A stretch of 6,602 nt of DNA from Moraxellaceae bacterium (lineage in GTDB: Bacteria; Pseudomonadota; Gammaproteobacteria; Pseudomonadales; UBA3067): positions 1 through 6,602 of the forward strand of contig NVTH01000228.1 of the NCBI GenBank assembly GCA_002401525.1, read 5' to 3'. A program made the translations under genes and the position numbers. The notes below the pieces were generated by a model. It worked only from the letters and a program-made list of their open reading frames with translations, was not told the DNA's origin and did not search any database. How positions within the stretch are numbered: position 1 is the stretch's first letter; every line of letters begins with the position of its first letter. Below are positions 1 through 6,602 of the stretch, one piece after another.

Positions 1-1269
1 CGCAGAATCGCCTTCCACCAAAAAAAGTTCGGCGCGACTGGCATCTTGATTGGAACAGTCAGCCAACTTCCCAGGCAACGCCGGACCACTGGTTATTTTT
101 TTTCGCGCTACTTTTTTACTGGCCTTTAAACGAGACTGAGCAGCATTGATCACCATCTCAGCAATCATTTCGGCTTCAGCGGTGTGTTGATTTAACCACA
201 AGCTAAAGGCATCTTTCGCCACGCCAGAAACAAAAGAGGCACACTGCCGTGAAGACAAACGCTCTTTGGTTTGCCCCGAAAATTGTGGGTCCAACATTTT
301 CACGGAAAGCACATAAGTACAGCGGTCCCAAATATCATCCGGTGCCAATTTCACGCCTCGAGGAAGCAGGTTTCGAAATTCACAAAACTCTCGCACGGCT
401 TCCAATAACCCAGAACGCAACCCGTTCACATGGGTGCCGCCCTGAGCCGTCGGAATTAAGTTGACGTAACTTTCACTGATTAATTCCCCGCCTTCGGGTA
501 GCCATTGTACGGCCCAACTCGCAGCCTCATCATTGCTTTGAAAGTCACCCATAAAAGGTTCGGCGGGTAATGTGGTGTATCCTCGAGTGGATTCACTTAA
601 ATAATCTTTGAGCCCATCTTCGTAATACCAGCAATTAGTTTCATCACTTTGTTCATCGTAAAAAACCACTTCTAAACCGGGGCACAATACCGCTTTAGCC
701 TTCAGCACATGCCTTAGTCGCAGTACTGAAATTTTTGCCGAATCAAAATATTTGGCATCCGCTAAAAACCGTATTTCAGTGCCGGTTTCTTTCTTTTTAC
801 ATTCACCGATTACTTCAAGTTCGGTAACACGCTCGCCGTCCATAAATCCCATTCGGTATACTTTGGCGTTACGTTTAACAGTCACCTCTAAACATTTAGA
901 CAGGGCATTCACGACCGACACGCCCACCCCGTGCAAGCCACCTGAAAACTGGTAATTCTCATTAGAAAATTTCCCCCCTGCATGCAACCGAGTAAGAATA
1001 AGCTCCAAGCCCGAGACTCCTTCTTCAGGATGGATATCAATAGGCATGCCTCGACCATCGTCGCAAACATTTAAGGAACCGTCTTTAAACAGTGTGATTT
1101 CAATTTTTTTAGCATGCCCTGCAAGCGCCTCATCCACACTATTATCAATCACTTCTTGAGCCATGTGATTAGGACGACTAGTGTCCGTGTACATACCAGG
1201 ACGGCGACGTACTGGATCCAAACCACTCAATACTTCAATGGATTCAGCGTTATAAGTATCTGCACTCAT
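1..1269 (-). CDS. parE: DNA topoisomerase IV subunit B, N-terminal 423 codons (gene runs off the window)
   Basis: ParE is the ATPase subunit of topoisomerase IV; with ParC it decatenates daughter chromosomes in the cytoplasm. The reading frame is open from the ATG at 1269 to base 1. The N-terminus reads MSADTYNAESIEVLSGLDPV and continues with RRRPGMYT, closely matching E. coli ParE. GHKL ATPase motifs follow in order: QEVIDNSVDEA (Mg-binding Asn), DDGRGMP, HAGGKFSN and the GGLHGVG lid. The QTK loop (FSGQTKERLSS) lies at about residues 338-348. The visible part ends at LVEGDSA, the start of the TOPRIM domain, so roughly the last 200 residues are outside. The ParE-type sequence at these motifs separates it from GyrB. 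AGGAG at 1282-1286 is a Shine-Dalgarno sequence, though about 12 nt from the ATG. The gene follows yqiA after 160 bp with no clear terminator between them. I translated it by hand and saw no frameshift. Confidence 0.97.
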   Translation of the reverse strand, partial: MSADTYNAESIEVLSGLDPVRRRPGMYTDTSRPNHMAQEVIDNSVDEALAGHAKKIEITLFKDGSLNVCDDGRGMPIDIHPEEGVSGLELILTRLHAGGKFSNENYQFSGGLHGVGVSVVNALSKCLEVTVKRNAKVYRMGFMDGERVTELEVIGECKKKETGTEIRFLADAKYFDSAKISVLRLRHVLKAKAVLCPGLEVVFYDEQSDETNCWYYEDGLKDYLSESTRGYTTLPAEPFMGDFQSNDEAASWAVQWLPEGGELISESYVNLIPTAQGGTHVNGLRSGLLEAVREFCEFRNLLPRGVKLAPDDIWDRCTYVLSVKMLDPQFSGQTKERLSSRQCASFVSGVAKDAFSLWLNQHTAEAEMIAEMVINAAQSRLKASKKVARKKITSGPALPGKLADCSNQDASRAELFLVEGDSA

Positions 1270-1429
1270 GCTGTTGACCTACTCCTAATAAAATATTACT
1301 CAGAAAGTTAATTGCAATAGCCCCTAGTGTCTATTCGCTAGGAAGTATCTTCAGATCTATTCATTATTGGGTTGATTCTTTTGGAGGTCTATTAATTTGT
1401 AGCTACCACTCCGGAGAACCGCAATTCGT

Positions 1430-2041
1430 TTAAGGGCCAGCCACTCTTTTTGTAAAGAAGTCTAACATCATCGGAATATGATCATTAAACCGATCGAATC
1501 CATGACAACCACCGGCTTCAACCACTTGCTCGCATTCGCCGTATTTTAGTACTGCTTTACGATAGTCTAAAGTCTCATCTGCGGTTTGTACCATTAATAG
1601 ATAGTTTTCGGGATTGCTCAAAGGATCAACTCGATAGGTCTGCAGCACTTCGGCATGCTCCTCGGTAAGGATATAACGCTCCCCGGTATGCACGTTGGTG
1701 TTCTCGCCCAAATAACGATTCAAAGTGACGTATGGTTCGACTGATGGGTTAATTAGTGCCGCAGGAACATGATATCGTTCTGCAAGATAGGCCGCGTAAA
1801 AACCTCCCAGAGAACTGCCGACTAAAAATACCCGTTGCTTTCCGTATTGAACAATTAAGTCACCGACTTGAGTCACTAACATTTGCATCGCCTGTTCCGG
1901 ATTGAAAGGCAGCTTCGGGGCATAAAAGCAGTCTTCTTTTCCATGATTGCGCAGGTAATCCAGCATTAAGTTGGCTTTATACGCTTGGGGAGAACTATTG
2001 AACCCATGAATATAAATCAACATAAAAGGCTCAGCGATCAT
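1430..2041 (-). CDS. yqiA: YqiA-family alpha/beta-hydrolase esterase
   Basis: This is a 203-residue cytoplasmic serine esterase of the YqiA family, known from E. coli to hydrolyse short acyl esters; the physiological substrate is unknown. The oxyanion-side motif IHGFNSSP (11-18) opens the fold. The nucleophile elbow GSSLGG (75-80) places the catalytic serine at 77. The likely acid is Asp155 in QTADETLDY and the likely base His180 in GGCHGFD. The length is close to the E. coli protein (193 aa). GAGAGG sits 5 nt before the ATG at 2041 and supports that start; the later Met7, immediately before LIYIHG, is the alternative and would match E. coli more closely. The gene lies in its conserved place between cpdA and parE. 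A 232-bp gap containing a terminator-like hairpin separates it from cpdA, so it may have its own promoter, although I found no convincing one. Confidence 0.93.
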   Translation of the reverse strand: MIAEPFMLIYIHGFNSSPQAYKANLMLDYLRNHGKEDCFYAPKLPFNPEQAMQMLVTQVGDLIVQYGKQRVFLVGSSLGGFYAAYLAERYHVPAALINPSVEPYVTLNRYLGENTNVHTGERYILTEEHAEVLQTYRVDPLSNPENYLLMVQTADETLDYRKAVLKYGECEQVVEAGGCHGFDRFNDHIPMMLDFFTKRVAGP

Positions 2042-2230
2042 TCCATCCTCTCAAAATTCAGTGACTTTCAAGACTTATCTGCAGCAAACCGAGCAACGTC
2101 ATTTATAGCCAACGCGCGCTCTAGCGAAGCATCGCCAAGCATACAAAGTATCGGTTATTTTAGAACGTATTTTGGAGAAGAATACTCAAGAAAGGAAGCA
2201 GTTAATAATGTAGAGGAGCGATGCAGTAAT

Positions 2231-2260
2231 TTAAAAACCCAGCACTGCTTGTGCTTGGTT
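2231..2260 (-). terminator. Probable Rho-independent terminator after cpdA
   Basis: On the minus strand a stem forms from AACC-A-AGCAC and GTGCT-G-GGTT around the loop AAGCA. That gives nine pairs with one A·G mismatch, and the strand then continues into a run of five T (2233-2237). It begins 14 nt after the cpdA stop. The stem is only moderately GC-rich, so termination may be partial and allow read-through to yqiA-parE. Confidence 0.6.
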
Positions 2261-2273
2261 CAACCCGCAGCGA

Positions 2274-3086
2274 TCAATAGCCTTTGATGGAATAATCCAC
2301 CTCAAACTCAAACCCTTCGGCCCTATGCACCTCAGTCTCAATGCTACCGTTATCATGGCATTCAATCCTGCGGTAGCCCGGCGCGAGGGAATCGACACAA
2401 AAATCTTTACTGTTGGCTTTAAACTGAACACAAGTGGAAGGAGAAGACATTAACTTAACACCCTTGCGTTGGATCTCAATGTCCTGATGAACATGCCCCC
2501 AAATAACCCCGCGAACATTACTATGTCGATCAATCAATTCGAAAAATTGTTCTGCATTACCCACAATCTGCTCATCCAACCACTCGCAACCCGTTTCAAT
2601 CACATGATGATGCAACGCGATCAGAACGTGTTTGTCTTTAAATTCAAGCAGAGTCGCCTCAAGAAACTTCAGCTCGGAATCTGCCAAATATCCAGGCACC
2701 TCATCGTCAACACTGGAATTCAATAAGATAAAGCCCCACTGACCAAGACTCATAGAGCAGGGGCTCATCCGAGACGAGTCGCCTAACTCAGATTGAAACG
2801 CAGTAAATTGATCGTGGTTGCCTTCCAGCCAATAGGTAGGGATCCGCAAATCGCTAATTAATTCGTTAAAACGCAGATAGGATTGCAGCGAGCCATCTTG
2901 AGAGATATCCCCTGTCGCAAATACAAAATCAGCGTCTTCACCACGAATTAGTTCGATCACCCGCTGCAAGCTTTGATCCGTATTAAGCCCCAGTAGCTTT
3001 CCTTGCTGGCTGGCAAACAAATGACTATCAGTCACTTGCAGGATATTAATAGAATTTTTATGTGGCTTACTTTCGTTCAACAACAC
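2274..3086 (-). CDS. cpdA: 3',5'-cyclic-AMP phosphodiesterase CpdA
   Basis: CpdA hydrolyses cAMP to AMP and so lowers CRP-cAMP signalling. It is a class III phosphodiesterase with a binuclear metal centre in a calcineurin-like fold. With the longest start it has 270 residues (E. coli 275). Metal ligands are all visible: D20 and H22 (DSH), D60 (ATGDIS), N90-H91 (GNHD), H160 within ALHHH, and H198/H200 (GHVH). The C-terminal half carries the family's APGYRRI segment. The longest frame starts at GTG 3086, but GGAG at 3088-3091 is only 1 nt from that codon. It is 4 nt from TTG 3083 and 7 nt from TTG 3080, so the real start is probably TTG at 3080, shortening the protein by two residues. A perfect -10 box lies about 40 bp upstream and a terminator-like hairpin follows the stop, so cpdA can be its own transcription unit. 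Confidence 0.95.
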   Translation of the reverse strand: MLLNESKPHKNSINILQVTDSHLFASQQGKLLGLNTDQSLQRVIELIRGEDADFVFATGDISQDGSLQSYLRFNELISDLRIPTYWLEGNHDQFTAFQSELGDSSRMSPCSMSLGQWGFILLNSSVDDEVPGYLADSELKFLEATLLEFKDKHVLIALHHHVIETGCEWLDEQIVGNAEQFFELIDRHSNVRGVIWGHVHQDIEIQRKGVKLMSSPSTCVQFKANSKDFCVDSLAPGYRRIECHDNGSIETEVHRAEGFEFEVDYSIKGY

Positions 3087-3087
3087 T

Positions 3088-3091
3088 CTCC
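3088..3091 (-). promoter_or_regulatory. Shine-Dalgarno GGAG that decides the cpdA start
   Basis: GGAG is followed by GTG, TTG and TTG in one frame. Spacing is 1, 4 and 7 nt respectively, and the 7-nt spacing favours the TTG at 3080. Confidence 0.55.
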
Positions 3092-3122
3092 GAACAGAGA
3101 ATTTTTAAAAACAGATTAATTT

Positions 3123-3128
3123 ATTATA
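3123..3128 (-). promoter_or_regulatory. Candidate cpdA promoter (-10 box TATAAT)
   Basis: A perfect TATAAT on the minus strand sits in an A/T-rich stretch, giving a leader of about 36 nt to the cpdA start. The hexamer 17 bp upstream (TCTATC, 3146-3151) is a poor -35, so an activator or UP-like AT tract would be needed. Perfect -10 boxes also occur by chance in AT-rich gaps. Confidence 0.4.
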
Positions 3129-3309
3129 GCTTTATATTTTAATAGGATAGAGTGTAGGGTCGATGTTTTTTTGCCGTATTGGTAGACCGGTCACACTCCA
3201 TATGGCTTTATCATCAGAATAAAACGACCTTCGCGCCAAGCCCATCCTGAACTTAGTAAGCCGTTTAAGGCCATTAGTGGGCGCTATGCCCCGGAACAAC
3301 TCATTGGAG

Positions 3310-3361
3310 CTATGTATTCGAACTATGTATTCGAGCTATTCCTTAGCACTATGTAGTCGAA
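3310..3361 (+). repeat. Array C: four tandem 13-bp units overlapping the end of the DUF1249 gene
   Basis: The units read on the plus strand are CTATGTATTCGAA (3310-3322), CTATGTATTCGAG (3323-3335), a diverged CTATTCCTTAGCA (3336-3348) and CTATGTAGTCGAA (3349-3361). A fifth unit begins with CTGGAGG and then loses similarity. The last full unit lies inside the DUF1249 reading frame and its first three bases are that gene's TAG stop on the minus strand. The core GAACTATGT reappears in opposite orientation in array B. Confidence 0.85.
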
Positions 3362-3930
3362 CTGGAGGTAATGTCCCCCATGGGATTGCCCAATACCTGC
3401 CCAACCTTCAAACAATAGTTGAGCCATTCACCTAAAAAATGATTAAGTTGCGCTTTCTCGTCTCTCTGAAACATCTTTTGGTTTGGGTACTCGTAACTGG
3501 GTTTGAAACGCCCTTGTTTTTGGTAACTCAGCACCTCCGCCATTCGCGCATCATGGTACAAACGAACGCTCATAGTGGGCGCTTGCAGCCAAGATGCCGG
3601 ATTCGACTCCTTAGAGCACTTTTCAACATCGGCGGTTTCCCCATTATCCTCTTCAACTAATAACGCAGGCTGAACGGCGTTGGTTTGGGTAATGGTGACT
3701 GTAGTGGTGTATTTACAACGCTCAGTGACGGCAATATCTATATAACCAAACGTTTGTTGCAGCGGGGCCAGCCCGAATACCAGGTCATCCTCTACCTGAA
3801 TATCAGGCATCAACTTAATCAATAATCGGTAATTTGCTTCACATCGAACGATAAACCCAGACAAGTCTGGCGTATGGCGAGCCCTATTCGATACAAACCG
3901 TTGTTTATTGGCCTCTTTAATCACTGCCAT
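3349..3930 (-). CDS. yqiB: DUF1249 (YqiB-like) protein with an acidic insertion
   Basis: This is a conserved gammaproteobacterial protein of unknown function, encoded between nudF and cpdA as in E. coli and Pseudomonas. Family landmarks are the HTPDLSGFIVRCEANY segment (19-34), ERCKYTTTVTITQT (70-83), TMSVRLYHDARMAEV (119-133), the FKPSYEYPNQK stretch (142-152) and QRDEKAQLNHFLGEWLNYCL (155-174). The protein is 193 residues against about 140 in E. coli. The excess has three parts: about 17 residues at the N-terminus, a hydrophilic, largely acidic insert at about 90-112 (EEDNGETADVEK and flanks) and a Ser/Thr-rich tail encoded at the edge of array C. The start at 3930 has only GGA 7 nt upstream, supplied by array B; a start near residue 18 would fit E. 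coli, but there is no ATG there. No membrane segment or signal peptide is visible. Confidence 0.88.
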   Translation of the reverse strand: MAVIKEANKQRFVSNRARHTPDLSGFIVRCEANYRLLIKLMPDIQVEDDLVFGLAPLQQTFGYIDIAVTERCKYTTTVTITQTNAVQPALLVEEDNGETADVEKCSKESNPASWLQAPTMSVRLYHDARMAEVLSYQKQGRFKPSYEYPNQKMFQRDEKAQLNHFLGEWLNYCLKVGQVLGNPMGDITSSSTT

Positions 3931-3931
3931 T

Positions 3932-3998
3932 TATAGTTCCAACATAGTTCCGATATAGTTCCGATATAGTTCCGATATAGTTCCAATTAAAGTTCCAA
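3932..3998 (-). repeat. Array B: tandem 11-bp repeats directly upstream of the DUF1249 gene
   Basis: Five 11-bp units run in perfect phase from 3932 to 3986 and a 12-bp variant follows at 3987-3998. On the minus strand the unit is GGAACTATATC, with GGAACTATGTT and GGAACTATAAA variants. The array ends one base before the ATG at 3930, so it forms the whole proximal leader. Each unit carries a weak GGA Shine-Dalgarno element, and the one nearest the gene is 7 nt from the start. The remaining gap to nudF (3999-4130) is AT-rich and shows no convincing promoter, hairpin or gene. Confidence 0.9.
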
Positions 3999-4130
3999 TT
4001 CAATATTGTCCCAATAATAATTTCGATTAAGGCTTCCGGCAAAGTATCTAGGTCGTCTCAAACATCAACCAAAAACTTAAACTATTGATTCGTATAAATA
4101 ATAAACAAAACCAACAGCCAACAAGACACA

Positions 4131-4733
4131 TTAGCCTACAGTCAATTCTAGCCATTGCAGCGCAATAATAGTAGCCGCATTGTTCACATAGCCCTGCTTC
4201 ATCAACTCAACGGTCTTTTTTCGGGGGTAAACCTTCACACAAATATCTTCACCTTCTTCCGCCAAACCATGAATCCCACCGGCACCACTGGAATCCACAT
4301 GGCCACAGAATAGCACTAATTTTTCGTCGCTAGCGCCCGGGCTTGGGTAATATTCACAAATCTTCTTTAAATCAAAGACCTCCAAACCAGCCTCTTCTTG
4401 AGCTTCGCGCGTCACTAGCGCCTCGAAGCATTCTCCGGGCTCAACCACCCCCGCCACTAGCTCTAACATCCATGGCCCGCTTGGATCACTAAGGGCTCCG
4501 ACACGGAATTGCTCTATCAGGACCACTTCATCTCGGTCGGGATCATAGAGCAGCACTGCAGCCGCAGCAGAGCGTTGCACTAACTCACGACGTAAGGTTT
4601 CGCTCCAGCCGCCCTGGTACAATTTATGCCGTACTTGCAGCGACTTTAACGAAACATAGCCTTGGTAATGGGTTTCTTCTTTTTGGATTTCGAAATCCTT
4701 AGCGGTAAAAACAACCTCCCTATCAGTCATCAT
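4131..4733 (-). CDS. nudF: ADP-ribose pyrophosphatase (Nudix hydrolase)
   Basis: NudF cleaves ADP-ribose to AMP and ribose 5-phosphate in the cytoplasm, removing a reactive product of NAD turnover. The 200-residue protein has a textbook Nudix box from G95 to L117: GVVEPGE, seven residues, then REAQEEAGL, with the Mg-binding glutamates in the REAQEE part. The preceding QFRVGAL and ELVAG segments and the following YYPSPGASDEKLVLF loop are typical of the ADP-ribose subfamily. AGAGAGG at 4737-4743 lies 3 nt before the ATG at 4733 and 6 nt before the adjacent ATG at 4730, so the second Met may be the true start. The gene sits downstream of thiC with array A filling the gap, and upstream of the DUF1249 gene, as in related genomes. 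Confidence 0.95.
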   Translation of the reverse strand: MMTDREVVFTAKDFEIQKEETHYQGYVSLKSLQVRHKLYQGGWSETLRRELVQRSAAAAVLLYDPDRDEVVLIEQFRVGALSDPSGPWMLELVAGVVEPGECFEALVTREAQEEAGLEVFDLKKICEYYPSPGASDEKLVLFCGHVDSSGAGGIHGLAEEGEDICVKVYPRKKTVELMKQGYVNNAATIIALQWLELTVG

Positions 4734-4736
4734 TCG

Positions 4737-4743
4737 CCTCTCT
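4737..4743 (-). promoter_or_regulatory. nudF Shine-Dalgarno
   Basis: AGAGAGG is spaced 3 nt from the first ATG and 6 nt from the second. It favours the second ATG (4730) as the main start and lies just outside array A, which leaves the signal intact. Confidence 0.6.
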
Positions 4744-4746
4744 ATT

Positions 4747-4828
4747 CCTTATACCATTGGCCTTATACCATTGGCCTTATACACAGACCTTATACATAGA
4801 CCTTATACATAGACCTTATACATAGACC
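4747..4828 (-). repeat. Array A: tandem 14-bp and 13-bp repeats between thiC and nudF
   Basis: Read on the plus strand there are two identical 14-bp units CCTTATACCATTGG (4747-4760, 4761-4774). One 13-bp CCTTATACACAGA (4775-4787) and three identical CCTTATACATAGA units (4788-4800, 4801-4813, 4814-4826) follow. A diverged seventh unit, CCCTAAACATTGG (4827-4839), contains the thiC stop codon. On the minus strand the unit is GGTCTATGTATAA, which shares CTATRTA with array B. The array occupies almost the whole gap, ending 4 bp before the nudF Shine-Dalgarno. Confidence 0.92.
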
Positions 4829-6161
<1,333 letters not shown>

Positions 6162-6179
6162 CAACTAAGCTCCTAAATT

Positions 6180-6602
6180 TCAGTATTGGGCAAGCGCGCC
6201 CAAATAGTCTCTCACACCTGGATCTTGCAGTAGAGTGTCATAACTATCCGCCTGCTGGACAGAGCCTTTTTGAACGAAAATATATTGCTCGCAGATTTCC
6301 CGCATTATTTGTACGTGAAAGGGCTCGTTTGGATGGACACACAGGAAAACCAATCTGTTTTCTGATCGAAGTTTTTTAAAGAAATCCAGCATAAATCCGA
6401 TATACCCATCCTGCGTATTGAATTGCGGTTCATCAAACAGGTGGATCATTGGATAATCTGAAATTGGATTATCAAGCAAAAAGGATGGCTTGGTTTTGGA
6501 AAAATGCCGAACCTGATAGGATTGGTGGTAGTGAATGGCCAGTCGATCCCGTTTTCGGTATTTGACATTATGAATATTTTGTCCTGCGCAGAGAACTTTT
6601 CC
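6180..6602 (-). CDS. Atypical ABC-type ATPase, C-terminal 140 residues (gene begins outside the window)
   Basis: The frame is open from base 6602 to the TGA at 6182-6180; the TTG at 6479 is inside it and is not a likely start. In order one sees GKVLCAGQNIHN (the region just after a Walker A helix in ABC proteins), a Q-loop-like IHYHQSYQVRHF, a Walker B MIHLFDEP with the catalytic Glu, a FLCVHP H-loop and a C-terminal DPGVRDYLGAL tail reminiscent of LptB-type ATPases. Only about 25 residues separate the Q-loop from Walker B, where canonical proteins have about 75 and the LSGGQ signature; no signature is visible. The D-loop after DEP (QFNTQDGY) is also non-canonical. It may be a divergent family or an internally deleted gene. 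It precedes the SDR stub by 18 nt. The transported substrate, if any, is unknown. Confidence 0.65.
   Translation of the reverse strand, partial: GKVLCAGQNIHNVKYRKRDRLAIHYHQSYQVRHFSKTKPSFLLDNPISDYPMIHLFDEPQFNTQDGYIGFMLDFFKKLRSENRLVFLCVHPNEPFHVQIMREICEQYIFVQKGSVQQADSYDTLLQDPGVRDYLGALAQY

Noticed and set aside
249..1311. Three short plus-strand frames antisense to parE
   Set aside because: The minus strand here encodes unmistakable ParE motifs throughout; the plus-strand frames are shadows.
1323..1342. Small hairpin CCTAGTG/CGCTAGG between yqiA and parE
   Set aside because: On the transcribed minus strand the stem has a mismatch and no T-run follows, so it is not a convincing terminator.
1985..2287. 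Plus-strand open frame of 100 codons across the yqiA start and the cpdA-yqiA gap
   Set aside because: It overlaps the clear yqiA start and the cpdA terminator, shows no family motif and has no good ribosome-binding site; it is best seen as chance.
3180..3195. Possible CRP site upstream of cpdA (TGTGA followed after 6 nt by TACCA on the minus strand)
   Set aside because: Only one half-site fits the TGTGA-N6-TCACA consensus; attractive because CpdA degrades cAMP, but too weak to list.
3185..3205. Palindromes GACCGGTC (3185-3192) and CCATATGG (3198-3205)
   Set aside because: Eight-base palindromes are expected by chance at this length and have no partner copies nearby.
3932..3998. CRISPR array
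   Set aside because: The units are 11 bp in direct tandem without spacers; there are no cas genes.

Overview
The window looks like a chromosomal segment from a gammaproteobacterium, possibly a marine one. The order thiC – nudF – DUF1249 (yqiB) – cpdA – yqiA – parE is the conserved one of that class (seen in Pseudomonas, and in E. coli without thiC), and the proteins align by eye with E. coli and Pseudomonas homologues. Base composition looks moderate, with AT-rich gaps. I cannot name a genus. All supported genes are on the minus strand, so transcription runs from high to low coordinates.

Layout in transcription order. (1) 6602-6180: 3' part of an ABC-type ATPase gene that runs off the window and lacks a recognisable LSGGQ signature. 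(2) 6161-5988: the first 57 codons of a short-chain dehydrogenase/reductase (SDR), cut off just after the second strand of the Rossmann fold. (3) 5998-4829: the last ~389 codons of thiC (the full family length is about 630), joined directly to the SDR stub so that the thiC ATG overlaps the stub's stop. (4) 4828-4747: tandem 13/14-bp repeats. (5) 4733-4131: nudF, ADP-ribose pyrophosphatase. (6) 3998-3932: tandem 11-bp repeats ending one base before the next start codon. (7) 3930-3349: a DUF1249 (YqiB-like) gene with an unusual acidic insertion. (8) 3361-3310: tandem 13-bp repeats that supply the stop codon of the DUF1249 gene. (9) 3309-3087: a gap with a perfect -10 box near its end. (10) 3086-2274: cpdA, cAMP phosphodiesterase, followed by a terminator-like hairpin. 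(11) 2041-1430: yqiA esterase. (12) 1269-1: N-terminal two thirds of parE, topoisomerase IV subunit B.

The cpdA/yqiA/parE/nudF/DUF1249 block is ordinary housekeeping: ADP-ribose clean-up, cAMP breakdown, a serine esterase and chromosome decatenation. Two things are not ordinary. One is the junction near 5990-6000, where a foreign operon start (ABC ATPase plus SDR stub) replaces the promoter, any leader and the first ~245 codons of thiC. This is either a real deletion/rearrangement, implying loss of pyrimidine synthesis for thiamine unless another copy exists, or an assembly chimera. The other is a set of three short-period tandem arrays in three consecutive gene junctions. They share a CTATRTA core, and two of them lie in opposite orientation on either side of the DUF1249 gene. 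I see no RNA genes, CRISPR array, complete insertion sequence or complete novel defence system.
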